This document shows, one piece after another, positions 1-8,905 of a DNA stretch of 64,000 nt. Both the position numbers and the translations under genes were made by a program. Below the pieces are notes generated by a model that saw only the letters and a program-made list of their open reading frames with translations, had not been told where the DNA came from and did no database searches. This stretch comes from Sva-07 sp963741755 (GTDB lineage: Bacteria > Actinomycetota > Acidimicrobiia > Acidimicrobiales > Ilumatobacteraceae). Positions within the stretch are counted from its first letter, which is position 1, and each line of letters starts with the position of its first letter. Location of the stretch: positions 105,287 to 169,286 of the forward strand of contig CAVUJG010000008.1 in NCBI GenBank assembly GCA_963741755.1, written 5' to 3'.

Positions 1-288
1 TCCGCGGTCTTCGTCGTGTTCTTCCGGGGCGACAACGTCGTCGGCGCGATCGCCGGCGTGCTGATCAGCGGACCGTTGTATCTCGCGTTCGGCGCGGCGA
101 TGGCCAAGTTCGGCTACCAACGAACCCGACTGAAGGACGCCCGACGGTCCGCCACCACGTCCGCGGACCCGTCGACATCTGCATCGACCTCCACCGCCGA
201 CGACGCTCCTCGGCCCAAACCGGCACCGACGAGTCGAACGGCCGGCGGGGCCAACCGTCCCAAGTCGTCGAACCGGAGGAAGCGCTGA
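1..288 (+). CDS. C-terminal part of a small membrane protein (cut by window edge)
   Basis: The frame is open from the first base, so this is the end of a gene that begins before the window; a GTG at 16 is only an internal candidate start. About 95 residues are visible: a hydrophobic stretch (VVGAIAGVLISGPLYLAFGA) that can span the membrane, then a roughly 50-residue tail rich in Ser, Thr, Arg and Lys that is probably cytoplasmic and disordered. Its stop overlaps the start of the glycerol kinase gene (TGATG), so the two are probably co-translated. I do not recognise the family; small actinobacterial membrane proteins of the DUF4229 kind look similar, but too little is present to assign it. Confidence 0.6.
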   Translation, partial: SAVFVVFFRGDNVVGAIAGVLISGPLYLAFGAAMAKFGYQRTRLKDARRSATTSADPSTSASTSTADDAPRPKPAPTSRTAGGANRPKSSNRRKR

Positions 289-1781
289 TGTCCGCGAGCG
301 CCGAATCGCGATGCGTGATCGCCATCGATGCCGGAACCACCGGGGTCCGCAGCCGTGCGGTCTTCGTCGACGGTCGTCCCACGGTTGCCTCCTACCGCGA
401 GTTCGCGCAGCACTACCCCTCCCCCGGTTGGGTCGAGCACGACGCGACCGAGATCTGGAGCGTGGCTGCTGAGACGCTACGCGACGTCGTCGACCAGGTC
501 GGCCGAGCGAACGTCGCGGCCATCGGTATCGCGAACCAGCGCGAGACCGTCCTCGCCTGGAACCGCTCGACGGGCGAGCCCTACGGCACCGCCATCGTGT
601 GGCAGGACCGCCGAACGGCAACTCGCTGTGACGAACTGCAGGCGGCGGGCCACCTCGGGCTGATCCGCGAACGCACCGGACTCGTGCTCGATCCCTACTT
701 CTCGGGGACGAAGGCGGCATGGCTGCTCGAGCACCGCGACATCCCCGTCGACGACGACCTTGCGATCGGCACGATCGATTCGTGGCTCGTGTGGAACCTC
801 ACCGGGGGTCGCCGATTCGTCACCGACGTGACCAATGCGAGTCGGACGATGCTGTGCGACATCCGGACCTGTTCGTGGGACGCCGAGTTGTGCGAGCTGA
901 TCGGCGTTCCGATCTCCGCGCTGCCCGAGATCGTCCCGTCGAGTGGACACATCGGCACCACCGCTCCCGACTGCGGGGTTCCCGAGGGCATTGCGATCAG
1001 CGGTATCGCCGGAGATCAGCAGGCGGCGCTGTTCGGCCAGGCGTGTGTGCGCCCGGGTATGGCGAAGAACACCTACGGCACCGGGTCGTTCGTGCTGCTC
1101 AACGTGGGAGAGACCTGTCCGCCGCCGACCGCGGGGATGCTCACCACGGTTGCGTGGAGCCTCGCCGACGGCACGACGCACTATGCGCTCGAAGGGTCGA
1201 TCTTCATCACCGGCGCCGCAGTGCAGTGGCTTCGCGACGGCCTGCAGATCATCGACGACGCCGCAGAGACGGGGCCACTGGCCGAGTCGGTCGCCGACAC
1301 CGGCGGCGTGTACGTGGTGCCGGCCCTCGCCGGACTCGGATCGCCCTGGTGGGATCCGTATGCGCGCGGCACGATCGTGGGCATCACCCGCGGCACCGGG
1401 CGTGCAGAGATCACGCGCGCCGTGGTCGAGTCGATGGCGTATCAGACGCGCGACGTCGTCGACGCGATGACCGCCGCGAGCGGGACCCCGCTCGTCGAGC
1501 TACGCGTCGACGGTGGCGCGTCGGCGATGGATCTGCTGTGCCAGTTCCAGGCCGATCAGCTCGGTGTGAGCGTGCAACGACCGCTCGACCAGGAAACCAC
1601 GGCGCTGGGCGCGGCGTACCTCGCCGGTCTCGCCGAAGGTGTCTGGGCGTCGGTCGACGAGGTCGGCCGGCAGTGGGGGCTCGAGGCCGAATTCACGCCG
1701 AACGACGACCGGGAAGTCGCCGACGCGCTCCACGGCCAGTGGCTGCGCGCCGTCGAACGGTCACGCAACTGGGTGTCGTGA
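288..1781 (+). CDS. glpK: Glycerol kinase
   Basis: Cytoplasmic FGGY-family kinase that phosphorylates glycerol to sn-glycerol 3-phosphate with ATP. The 497-residue length is typical of GlpK. The N-terminal phosphate-binding loop reads DAGTTGVRSRA (from residue 14), the catalytic aspartate lies in IAGDQQAALFGQ (D243), and the ATP site has YGTGSFVLLN (about 263-272) and the C-terminal RVDGGAS motif. Several substrate-contact motifs of true glycerol kinases (NQRET, WQDRRT) are present, which supports glycerol over another polyol. The ATG overlaps the upstream stop. A second, more divergent FGGY kinase lies at 22350-23819 beside glpD, so this copy may serve general glycerol uptake. Confidence 0.93.
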   Translation: MSASAESRCVIAIDAGTTGVRSRAVFVDGRPTVASYREFAQHYPSPGWVEHDATEIWSVAAETLRDVVDQVGRANVAAIGIANQRETVLAWNRSTGEPYGTAIVWQDRRTATRCDELQAAGHLGLIRERTGLVLDPYFSGTKAAWLLEHRDIPVDDDLAIGTIDSWLVWNLTGGRRFVTDVTNASRTMLCDIRTCSWDAELCELIGVPISALPEIVPSSGHIGTTAPDCGVPEGIAISGIAGDQQAALFGQACVRPGMAKNTYGTGSFVLLNVGETCPPPTAGMLTTVAWSLADGTTHYALEGSIFITGAAVQWLRDGLQIIDDAAETGPLAESVADTGGVYVVPALAGLGSPWWDPYARGTIVGITRGTGRAEITRAVVESMAYQTRDVVDAMTAASGTPLVELRVDGGASAMDLLCQFQADQLGVSVQRPLDQETTALGAAYLAGLAEGVWASVDEVGRQWGLEAEFTPNDDREVADALHGQWLRAVERSRNWVS

Positions 1782-2393
1782 CACCAACGCGTCAGCCAGT
1801 CGCAGCAGCAGCGAGAACCGCACGCGCTCGCGTTCGTGGATCGGGTTGCCGGTACGGCCGGCCGCCACAGTCAACCCCGACGTCACCATGTGACCCCAGA
1901 GCAGATCACTCGGCGCCGAGTCGTCGAGGCCGTCGAGGTGCTCGCTGCCGGCCAGGAATGCCGTCAACCAACTGATGTCGGGCGGCTGGCCGAGTTGGGC
2001 GATCGGCTGACCGTCGCCCAACACGATGACCCAGTCGGTCTCGGCGAAGCGTCGGATACCGGCGACCATCACGTCCAGCCGCTCGCCGGGCAGGCTCTCG
2101 GCAATGGCGGCACCGAGCGCGAGAGCCGACAGGCTCGCATCGGTCCGATCGGGATCGACGACCCGGATGCTCTCGACCGAGACACCGTCGACGGCATCGA
2201 TCTCGGCGGTCAGCAACGGCATCAGGTCGTCGTCGGGCAACGCCACGGTCAGTTCGTCGATCGCCCGACCACCGCCCTGCTCGAGGATCTCGATCGACAG
2301 CACGTCGCCGCGTACCGCTCCGATGCGGCTCGCCACCTGGCCGAGCGCTCCGGGGCGGTCCGGCATCCAGACTCGAACGACGATCGTGATCAC
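1761..2393 (-). CDS. ACT-domain protein
   Basis: About 210 residues. The N-terminal 75 residues form an ACT domain (VRVWMPDRPGALGQVASRIG), a small-molecule-binding fold usually sensing amino acids. The remaining roughly 135 residues have no motif I recognise, although the pattern of hydrophobic strands and LLWGHMV...LTVAAG is conserved-looking. I prefer the GTG start at 2393, which puts the ACT domain right at the N-terminus; an in-frame ATG at 2435 would add 14 residues with no domain content. The 3' end overlaps the end of glpK by 21 bases on the opposite strand. It could be a stand-alone amino-acid sensor; no partner enzyme is adjacent. Confidence 0.7.
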   Translation of the reverse strand: MITIVVRVWMPDRPGALGQVASRIGAVRGDVLSIEILEQGGGRAIDELTVALPDDDLMPLLTAEIDAVDGVSVESIRVVDPDRTDASLSALALGAAIAESLPGERLDVMVAGIRRFAETDWVIVLGDGQPIAQLGQPPDISWLTAFLAGSEHLDGLDDSAPSDLLWGHMVTSGLTVAAGRTGNPIHERERVRFSLLLRLADALVSRHPVA

Positions 2394-2466
2394 GGGCGGG
2401 ACCGTACAAGCGCCGCGGTTCGCGGCGATGACCACCCCGTGACCATCGTGTTACAGCGTCGAGTGC

Positions 2467-3673
2467 TCAGCCGAGCTTGGGCAGGCCGCGCTTGAGGTTG
2501 CGGATCGCCTGCTGGATGCGCTTCTCGTTCTCGATCAACGCGAAGCGTACGAAGCCTTCGCCGCCGGGGCCGAACCCCACGCCAGGCGACAGCGCCACGT
2601 CGGCATCGCGCACGATCAACGAACAGAACTCGACCGAGTCCATCTCGGCATACGGCTCGGGAATCGGCGCCCACACGAACATCGAACCGCCCGGTTTGGG
2701 GATGTCCCAGCCAATGCGGCCGAGCCCGTCGATGAGCGCGTCGCAGCGCGATTCGTAGATCGCACGGATCTCGTTGGGGTAGTCGGCAGCTTCGTTGATC
2801 GTGACCGTGGCGGCGATCTGCACCGGCTGGAACATGCCGTAGTCGAGGTAGCTCTTGAGCTTCACCAAGGCCTGGACGACCTCGGCGTTGCCGAGCAGGA
2901 ACGCACTTCGCCAGCCGGCCATCGAGAAGCTCTTGGTCATCGAATACAACTCGACGGCACATTCCTTGGCACCCTCGGCCTGGAGGATGCTGGGCGGCTG
3001 GTGGCCGTCGAAGCCGACATCGGCGTACGCGAAGTCGTGCACGACGATCATCTCGTGCTCGCGGCAGAAGTCGACGACCCGCTGCATGAACGCGAGGTCG
3101 ACGGTGGCACCCGTCGGGTTGTGCGGGAACGAGATCACGAGCACGCGTGGCTTGGGCCACCCGACGTCCCACGCGGTCTGCAGGCTGTTCATGAAGTCGT
3201 CGGCGAAGTGCTCGCGCTGGTCGGGGTCCGCCAGGAACTTCATCGGCACCTGGCGCAGGTCGGCGCCGGCGAACAAGCGGGCCGTAGATGTGGATCGGAT
3301 AACTCGGGCTCGGAACGATGGCGGCGTCACCACGGTCGAGCAGCACCCACATCAGGTGGCTGAAGCCTTCCTTCGACCCGATCGTGTTGGTGATCTCGAG
3401 CTCGGGATCGAGGTCGACGTCCCACTTGTTCTTGTAGTAGCCGGCGATCGCCTCACGCAGCTTCGGCAGGCCACGGCTGAGCGAGTACCGGTGGTTCTTC
3501 GGGTTCTGTGCGGCCTCGGCGAGCTTGTCGACCGCGATCTGCGGCGAGGGGATGTCGGGGTTGCCGAACCCGAGATCGACGACATCGGCGCCTGCGCGAC
3601 GTGCCTCGATCTTCAGGCCGTTGATGATCGAAAAGACGTACGGGGGCAGATTCTCGATGCGCCGGAACTCCAT
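2467..3673 (-). pseudogene. alaC: AlaC-type alanine aminotransferase, frameshifted
   Basis: PLP-dependent class I/II aminotransferase that interconverts pyruvate and alanine. The start ATG at 3673 gives MEFRRIENLPPYVFSIING, closely matching E. coli AlaC (RRFTRIDRLPPYVFNI). Family motifs follow: GNPDIPSP, NTIGSKEGF, PSYPIHIYGP, FPHNPTGATVDL, the PLP lysine in YSMTKSFSMAGWR, and SPGVGFGPGGEGFVRFALIEN near the end. The frame breaks at about 3273-3281, where CTTG stands for an expected CTG: one extra base between IYGP and LFAGADLRQVP. Removing it restores an uninterrupted 401-residue protein, the usual AlaC length. Everything else is intact, so a sequence error is as likely as a real mutation. 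It is divergent from ppa, with 42 bases between the starts. Confidence 0.85.
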
Positions 3674-3715
3674 CGTTCCGAGGGTATCTGGCCCGCGTGT
3701 GCGATGCTGGCAGCA

Positions 3716-4219
3716 ATGCCGAAGACACCAGCCCCCGACTGCATCCACGTCGTGATCGAGATCCCGCGTGGAAGCCGTAACAAGTACGAGATCGACCACG
3801 AGGACGGCAAGGTCTACCTGGACCGACGTCTGTTCACGGCCACGACCTATCCGGCCGACTACGGCTTTCTCCCCGAGACACTCGCCGGCGACGGCGACCC
3901 ACTCGACGCCCTCGTCCTCCTCGAGGACCCGGTGTTTCCGGGCGTCATCGTCGAGTGCCGACCGATCGGCGTGCTCTACATGCGCGACGAGGCCGGCGAG
4001 GACGCCAAGCTGATCTGCGTGCCGCCTCGCGAGCCCCGATTCGAGAACGTCAACGAGCTGTCGGGCCTCCCCCACCAGCTCGTCGAGGAGATCGAGCACT
4101 TCTTCAACGTCTACAAGGCATTGGAACCCGAGAAGCACTCATCGAGCCAGGGCACCGGCGATCGGGCCGCCGCCTGGCGCGAGATCAACCAGGCCCGGGC
4201 GAACTACCACCCCCACTGA
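3716..4219 (+). CDS. ppa: Inorganic pyrophosphatase
   Basis: Soluble family I pyrophosphatase that hydrolyses PPi to two phosphates and pulls biosynthetic reactions forward. The protein of 167 residues has the conserved IEIPRGSRNKYE opening (substrate lysine and arginine), YPADYGFLPETLAGDGDPLDALVL with the metal-binding D-x-D-P-x-D signature, and a C-terminal EIEHFFNVYKALEP helix typical of the family. An ATG 12 bases upstream (3704) is also in frame; the one chosen gives the usual N-terminus. The gene is divergent from the aminotransferase gene and is followed by a tandem pair of 40-bp palindromes before the convergent ROK kinase. Confidence 0.95.
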   Translation: MPKTPAPDCIHVVIEIPRGSRNKYEIDHEDGKVYLDRRLFTATTYPADYGFLPETLAGDGDPLDALVLLEDPVFPGVIVECRPIGVLYMRDEAGEDAKLICVPPREPRFENVNELSGLPHQLVEEIEHFFNVYKALEPEKHSSSQGTGDRAAAWREINQARANYHPH

Positions 4220-4247
4220 CGCCATCTCGCCCCGGCGGTCAACCCAC

Positions 4248-4287
4248 CGATGAGCGAAGCGACCGCATACGGCGGTTTGGCTCATCG
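4248..4287. repeat. Dispersed 40-bp imperfect palindrome, copy 1a
   Basis: Starts CGATGAGCGAAGCGACCGCA and ends CGGCGGTTTGGCTCATCG. The outer arms CGATGAGC/GCTCATCG pair over 8 bp and an inner ACCGC/GCGGT stem pairs over 5 bp around ATACG, so it can fold as a hairpin with an internal loop. It lies just past the ppa stop in a convergent intergenic gap. A second copy starts 61 bp further on, and related copies occur near 25.8 kb and 49.1 kb. Its size and position resemble REP-type elements. Confidence 0.8.
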
Positions 4288-4308
4288 CAACCGGCCCAAT
4301 GCACCCAC

Positions 4309-4348
4309 CGATGAGCGAAGCGACCGCATACGGCGGTTTGGCTCATCG
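4309..4348. repeat. Dispersed 40-bp imperfect palindrome, copy 1b
   Basis: Identical over all 40 bases to the copy 61 bp upstream, and the flanks CCAC and CAAC/ACGC are also partly shared, so the pair looks like a tandem duplication of a 61-bp unit. It ends ten bases before the stop codon of the convergent ROK kinase gene and may act as a bidirectional transcription stop for both genes. Confidence 0.8.
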
Positions 4349-4357
4349 CAACGCGAC

Positions 4358-5326
4358 TCAGGGTGCGAGTTCGGGAAGCAGGGCGGCGCCGACGGCCCCG
4401 GCCAGCGGGCCCCATCGCGCAAACTCGATGCGCGGGATCGGCCGCAGGTGGGGCTGGTAGAGCAGTTCGCCGAACCATCGCCGGATCGGGTCGAGGTACA
4501 GGTCGGCGCCCGCGGCGAGCCCGCCGCCGAGCACGAACATCTCCGGATCGAGTGCATTGGTGAGGTTCGCCAGGCCAAGCGCCACCCACCGGGAGAAGTC
4601 GTCGATGACCGCCAACGCGTCGGGATCGCCGTCACGAGCGGCCGCTTGGACGTGTTCGCCGCGGACGGCCTGCGCGTCACCGCCGGCATGACGGACCACG
4701 TCGCGCAGGCGATGTCCGGTCGCTGCGTCGCGAGCGAGCATGGCGAGGCCTGAGCCGGAGGCGTACCGCTCCCAACAGCCTCGCCGCCCGCACGGACACA
4801 ACGGTCCCGACGGATCGACCACCATGTGCCCGAACTCGCCTGCGAATCCGTTCGCGCCGCGCACCAGCGCTCCATGAGCAACGGCACCGCCACCGATCCC
4901 CGTACCGAGCGTCACGAGGATCATGTCCTGTGCGCCTCGGCCGGTACCGAGCAGCCACTCGGCGACGGTGGCACAGGTTGCATCGTTGTCGACATGCACA
5001 TCGGCGCCGAACCGCTCCGACAACAGTTCGGCGACGGCGAAGTCCGCCACGCCGTCGAGATTCGGGGCCGCACGCAACACCCCGTCTCGGGTCACCAGGC
5101 CGGGAACCCCGACGCCGAGGCTGCCCTCGTGGCCAACCGCTTCGGCCAACTCGATCAGCACGTCGATCAACGCGTCGAGGCTGCGATCGCCTCTGGGCGT
5201 CGGACGCTGCATCGTCTCGACGACCTCCCCCGCCCGGTCGATGACGACCGCTTGGGCCTTGGTACCTCCGACATCGATCCCGACGCGTCGCGACGGCACC
5301 ACGACCGGCGTATCGGCCGGATTCAC
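4358..5326 (-). CDS. ROK-family sugar kinase (probable glucokinase)
   Basis: Cytoplasmic ROK kinase of 322 residues, likely phosphorylating glucose at C6. The ATP loop GIDVGGTKAQAVVID lies near residue 16, the sugar-binding/catalytic part NDATCATVAEWLLG and EFGHMVVDPSGP in the middle, and the ROK zinc cluster CPCGRRGCWERYASGSGL follows. The family also holds repressors, but there is no N-terminal helix-turn-helix here, so this is an enzyme. It starts 7 bases after the stop of the SRPBCC gene, and the two with the upstream membrane gene form one operon. This ROK-kinase/SRPBCC pairing is common in Actinobacteria. The sugar is inferred, not read from the sequence. Confidence 0.85.
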   Translation of the reverse strand: MNPADTPVVVPSRRVGIDVGGTKAQAVVIDRAGEVVETMQRPTPRGDRSLDALIDVLIELAEAVGHEGSLGVGVPGLVTRDGVLRAAPNLDGVADFAVAELLSERFGADVHVDNDATCATVAEWLLGTGRGAQDMILVTLGTGIGGGAVAHGALVRGANGFAGEFGHMVVDPSGPLCPCGRRGCWERYASGSGLAMLARDAATGHRLRDVVRHAGGDAQAVRGEHVQAAARDGDPDALAVIDDFSRWVALGLANLTNALDPEMFVLGGGLAAGADLYLDPIRRWFGELLYQPHLRPIPRIEFARWGPLAGAVGAALLPELAP

Positions 5327-5333
5327 GCCGTGG

Positions 5334-5768
5334 TCACGCTTCGGCGCGAACCTTCAGTTCGCGCACCGTGTTGAGAATGCGCACCTCGGCGCGCCGCTTG
5401 ACGAAGCCGGGCAGCGGGATCGCCAGGTCGATCTGCAGGTCGTAGCGCACCAGCGTGCGACCCTCGCCGTCGGGCTCGAAACGCCAGACGCCGTCGATCG
5501 AGCGTTGGATGTCGCCGCTCAGCATCGACCAGCCCATCTCGTTGGGCGCGTTCGTGTAGTCGTACTTGAGCGTGTAGTGCGTGCTCCGGCCGAGCGCCGA
5601 CGCCCGGAATTCGACCTCGAGCGGACGGCCCTCGGCATCGGTCTCTCGGATGTTGACGTCCTTGATGTCGTGGGCCCACATCGGGTAACTCTCGAGATCG
5701 ATCGCGATCTTCCAGACGCGTTCGTGCGGAGCGTCAATGGTGATGATCTCGGTTGCGGTCTCAGCCAT
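5334..5768 (-). CDS. SRPBCC (START-like) polyketide-cyclase/dehydrase family protein
   Basis: 144 residues from ATG 5768, beginning MAETATEIITIDAPHERVWK, the typical first strand and helix of the SRPBCC fold; PMWAHDIKDVNI and WRFEPDGEGRTLVRYDLQID follow the family pattern. These proteins form a hydrophobic cavity that binds a lipid, quinone or polyketide; the ligand here is unknown. The ATG lies inside the end of the upstream membrane protein gene (8-bp overlap ATGGCTGA), showing translational coupling, and the ROK kinase follows after 7 bases. Upstream in-frame ATGs (to 5861) are rejected because they would place about 30 basic residues before the domain. Confidence 0.8.
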   Translation of the reverse strand: MAETATEIITIDAPHERVWKIAIDLESYPMWAHDIKDVNIRETDAEGRPLEVEFRASALGRSTHYTLKYDYTNAPNEMGWSMLSGDIQRSIDGVWRFEPDGEGRTLVRYDLQIDLAIPLPGFVKRRAEVRILNTVRELKVRAEA

Positions 5769-6309
5769 GGTCGTCATTCTTGTCGATCGCGGAGCGTGAA
5801 GTGACGACATCGGGTTGGTCGTCGTACGCATCGACGTCCGGGCGCGGCGGGAAGACACCATGGAATGCGCACCAGAGCCCGTTCAGGCCGAGCCCGAACA
5901 TCGGCACGAGGATGCCCACCGCGAGCGACGTGCCGGGAGATCCATCCTCGGATTCCGAGCGGGCGAACGCCGTCACCAGCGCCACCGTGACCTGGATCGC
6001 GAGCATCGCCAACATGATCCGACGCACGCGCGCCGGTGTCGGGTCACCGAGCAGGAGATACATCTGCATCACCCCGATCTGCTCGGTTCGGCTGCGCTGC
6101 ACCGCGTTCCAGAACGACCACAGGAACACGAAAACGCCAATGGCGAACAGCGCCATCGCGGTGATTGCGCCGACCCATTGCGCGGCGGTCGAGAACACGA
6201 TCGCTGCGGTGACCGCGGTGACCGTGAAGGCCACCGTGCCGACCACGTCGGCCAGCACGATGATGTCACCGGCCCTGCGTTCGTCGACTCGATCGCCCTC
6301 GCTCGTCAC
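5761..6309 (-). CDS. Four-helix membrane protein, unknown function
   Basis: 182 residues from GTG 6309 (VTSEGDRVDERRAGD). Four hydrophobic segments are visible: VLADVVGTVAFTVTAVTAAI, VGAITAMALFAIGVFVFLWS, IMLAMLAIQVTVALVTAFAR and LAVGILVPMFGLGLNGLWC. A short acidic tail with Asp and Tyr closes the protein. I do not recognise the family beyond similarity to uncharacterised actinobacterial membrane proteins. It is the first gene of the operon with the SRPBCC protein and ROK kinase, and overlaps the former by 8 bases. The longer ATG start at 6372 would run into the end of the glycosyltransferase gene and is less likely. Confidence 0.7.
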   Translation of the reverse strand: MTSEGDRVDERRAGDIIVLADVVGTVAFTVTAVTAAIVFSTAAQWVGAITAMALFAIGVFVFLWSFWNAVQRSRTEQIGVMQMYLLLGDPTPARVRRIMLAMLAIQVTVALVTAFARSESEDGSPGTSLAVGILVPMFGLGLNGLWCAFHGVFPPRPDVDAYDDQPDVVTSRSAIDKNDDHG

Positions 6310-6353
6310 GCCCCGAGTCTGCCAGCGCCTCGAGCCGTTTGGAGTCTCAACGA

Positions 6354-7487
6354 TCAGGTGACGGCGGGCCAATCGACCTGGAGCGTGTCACCGAGGCGAC
6401 GGGCGAGCACGTCGTAGGCGAACTCGTCGAGGACACGCTGGCGCGACCGCTCCCCCATCGAGTGGCGCAGGTCATCGTCGGCGAGCAGCGCGTCGAAGGC
6501 ATCAGCGACCGCCTGGGTGTCCTCGGGGTCGGAGATCACGAACCCGGTCTCGCCATCGGCGACGGCCTCGGCCGCGCCACCGGAGTCGCCCGCTACCTGG
6601 GGTACCCCGCATGATGCCGCTTCGACGAACACGATCCCGAAGCCCTCCTGTTCGAGGCCGCCCCAACGGTTGCGGCACAGCATGGCGAACACGTCGGCGC
6701 AGCCGTACAACGGCGGGAGATCGGCGTTGGGAATCCGACCGAGGAACGTCACCGGCGCGTCGAGTTCATCAGCGAGTCGCCGCAGGCGCTCGTCGTCGCG
6801 GCCGGCACCGGCGATCACCAACCGCAGCTTCGGACGGACACGGCCGAGGCGTGCCGCCGCTCGGATCGCCGTGTCGAATCCCTTTCGTGGCACGAGCCGC
6901 GAGATGCTCACGATCACTTCGGCGTCCGGTTCGAGGCCGAAGTGTTTGCGGGCTGCCAGGCGTTGGACGTCGTCGAGTGGGACGAACTTGGCAGGGTCGA
7001 CGCCGCACGGCACCACCGTGATCGGCAGGTCACGCCCTGCGGCGTGGACCGCCTCGGCCGCCGGGTAGCCGCCGGCGGCGATGATGCCGTCTGCGCGACG
7101 CAGCGTGTAGGCGAGCGCCTGCTTGGTGCCGGGCAGGCGGCCCGGCACCGTGACCTCGGCGCCGTGCAGCACGAGGTGGTACGGCAGGTCGAGTGACGGA
7201 CCGATCAGTCCGAGCGGAACCGCCGGGTCGAGCACCACGAAGTCGGCCCCGAAATCCTTGGCGAGCGCGTTGACCTGGTTGACCATCCAGGGATGCGGCA
7301 ACAGCACCGGCTCGCGGGTGCGCTCGATGCGATACGGCTCGCCGGCATCGAACTCGGCCGTGCCCGCGTAGGGACTGGTGAGCACCGCGAACGACTCGGG
7401 TGGGAGCCGCCGCCACCACTCCCACAGCAGCGACTGGATGCCGCCGATCTTCGGTGGAAAGTCGTTGGTGACCAGGAGGTGCTTCAC
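6354..7487 (-). CDS. GT4 glycosyltransferase (PimB-like)
   Basis: 377-residue GT-B fold glycosyltransferase, retaining, CAZy family GT4. It opens with KHLLVTNDFPPKIGGIQSLL, the acceptor-side glycine loop, and holds the donor-side motifs VSRLVPRKGFDTAIRA-like (ISRLVPRKGF), RLVIAGAGRDDERL and EGFGIVFVEAASCGVPQVAG, with the catalytic E-x7-E. Its closest well-known relatives are the mycobacterial mannosyltransferases PimB and related enzymes acting on phosphatidylinositol mannosides, so a membrane-lipid acceptor is plausible but unproven. The GTG start overlaps the stop of the queG gene by four bases (GTGA), so it is coupled to it. Confidence 0.85.
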   Translation of the reverse strand: MKHLLVTNDFPPKIGGIQSLLWEWWRRLPPESFAVLTSPYAGTAEFDAGEPYRIERTREPVLLPHPWMVNQVNALAKDFGADFVVLDPAVPLGLIGPSLDLPYHLVLHGAEVTVPGRLPGTKQALAYTLRRADGIIAAGGYPAAEAVHAAGRDLPITVVPCGVDPAKFVPLDDVQRLAARKHFGLEPDAEVIVSISRLVPRKGFDTAIRAAARLGRVRPKLRLVIAGAGRDDERLRRLADELDAPVTFLGRIPNADLPPLYGCADVFAMLCRNRWGGLEQEGFGIVFVEAASCGVPQVAGDSGGAAEAVADGETGFVISDPEDTQAVADAFDALLADDDLRHSMGERSRQRVLDEFAYDVLARRLGDTLQVDWPAVT

Positions 7488-8525
7488 GTGGCGGCGTCCG
7501 ACCGGGATCGGCGCGCCAGACGCTCGGCGGCCCAGGTGGCATGTTCGGCGAGGATCGGGTCGATGTGGGAACGGTAGTGCGCCAGCACCCGCTGCACTCG
7601 GGCATCGGCCGGGATCGCCGACGTTGCCGACGACCACGAGCGCATTGCGTCGGACCCATCGGAAGTCGCGGTCGGTGACGTACCAGTGGCCGTATCGAGC
7701 GTCGACCCAGTCGTCGTCGGCGTCGAGCAGCTCCACGGCGTCGACCCAGGCATCGGCTGCGGCGGCGAGTTCGATCGTGTTGCGTCGACCGAGACGCACC
7801 GAGATGGGGCACGCATCCTGGCAGTCGTCGCAGCCGTAGATCCGGTCGCCGATGACCTCTCGATAGTGGTCGGGAATCGAACCGGGCTTCTGGAGAATCC
7901 AGCTGATGCACCGGTTGGCGTCGATCACGCCGGGAGCGACGATCGCCCCGGTCGGGCAGTCGTCGATGCAGCGGGTGCACGTGCCGCAACCGTCCGGAGC
8001 CGGCCCGGGCGTCGGTTCGTACGCCGCGGTGGTCACGATCGAACCGAGCACGAACCAGCTGCCCGCCCCGGGAAGCAGCAGGTTGGCGTTCTTGCCGTAC
8101 CAGCCCAACCCGGCGCGGTGCGCGACGGCTCGGTCGACGATCGAGTTGTCGTCGGCGAAGGCAACCGCCCGGTGGTCGGATCGGCGGATGCGACGGCTCA
8201 CCTCGCGCAGCGCCATCCGCAGCGGCGCGTAGTGATCGACCCACGCGTAGCGCCCGACGCGAGCGTGCGGCCCGGCCCCGGGCGCTGGTGCCGGTGGGTC
8301 GTCGTCGGTCAGGTACGGCTTGGCAGCGACGATGACCGACTGTGCGCCGGCCACGGCTCGCAACGGATCGGTCGACCGTTGCGGATCGCGATAGGTGAAC
8401 CCCATCTCCCCGTGGAGACCGGCATCACGACGCTCGAAGAGTGCAACACGGGCATCGAGCAGCACTTCGGCAGTGGTGACACCGACGTGGGTGATGCCGT
8501 GTTCGGCGAGATCGGACCGCAACAT
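7484..8525 (-). pseudogene. queG: Epoxyqueuosine reductase, frameshifted near the 3' end
   Basis: QueG reduces epoxyqueuosine to queuosine in the wobble base of tRNAs with GUN anticodons, using cobalamin and two [4Fe-4S] clusters. The start at 8525 (MLRSDLAEHGITHVGVT) fits. The N-terminal cobalamin-binding part includes DNSIVDRAVAHRAGLGWYGK, and the ferredoxin part has CGTCTRCIDDCPTGAI and GCDDCQDACP. The frame breaks at 7611-7613 with one extra C in a run of three: after VVVGNVGDP the expected ADARVQRVLAHYRSH continues in the next frame to a stop at 7484. Correcting it gives 346 residues, the normal size. The corrected stop overlaps the glycosyltransferase start (GTGA), which supports the repair. 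No other queuosine gene is in view. Confidence 0.85.
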
Positions 8526-8592
8526 CCTCGATTGAGGGAAGCGGGTCGGGGCGTCGCACCGTTGCAGGGTACGGGACCAGGGTACGGGCCGC

Positions 8593-8853
8593 TCACGCCG
8601 TGACGGGCGCCGCCACGCCACGCTCGAACTCGGACACCGGCACGAACTCGACGGGGTCGTCGAGGAGCCCAGCGCGCTGGAACAGAGCGATCGCACGATC
8701 GATCGCCGTGACTGGCGCCGCGATCGGCACCGTGACGAGGTCGATCGGGCCGTCGTCGTTGGCGAGCAGGTGGGTCACGATGCAGTCGGCGCAGGCGGTG
8801 GTTCCGGTGGCGACGCAGGTGCCGCACTCGATCGAGATGTCGAAGTTCTCCAT
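8593..8853 (-). CDS. Small cysteine-rich protein, unknown function
   Basis: 86 residues from ATG 8853. The first 30 residues hold four cysteines in a CGTC...CADC arrangement (ECGTCVATGTTACADCIVTH), a spacing that could bind zinc or an Fe-S cluster. The rest is a moderately hydrophobic helix-rich segment ending in FERGVAAPVTA. Similar short Cys-rich proteins occur in many Actinobacteria, but I know no function for them. It sits between queG (same strand, 67 bases away) and the divergent WS/DGAT gene. A longer start at 8934 would overlap the WS/DGAT start and is unlikely. Confidence 0.6.
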   Translation of the reverse strand: MENFDISIECGTCVATGTTACADCIVTHLLANDDGPIDLVTVPIAAPVTAIDRAIALFQRAGLLDDPVEFVPVSEFERGVAAPVTA

Positions 8854-8905
8854 ACCGACCATCATGACGAAGGGGTACCCCAGAGTTCCGCGCGAGGATG
8901 AAGTG

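Noticed and set aside
1836..2495. A 219-residue plus-strand frame opposite the ACT gene
   Set aside because: Low-complexity, charged composition with no motif; the minus-strand ACT domain is real.
3955..4314. Small frame overlapping the end of ppa
   Set aside because: Arg-rich shadow in another frame of the pyrophosphatase gene.
4248..4348. Tandem repeats read as a start of a CRISPR array
   Set aside because: Only two units, the spacers are short (21 bases) and not unique in role, no cas genes nearby, and related copies lie dispersed at two other loci.
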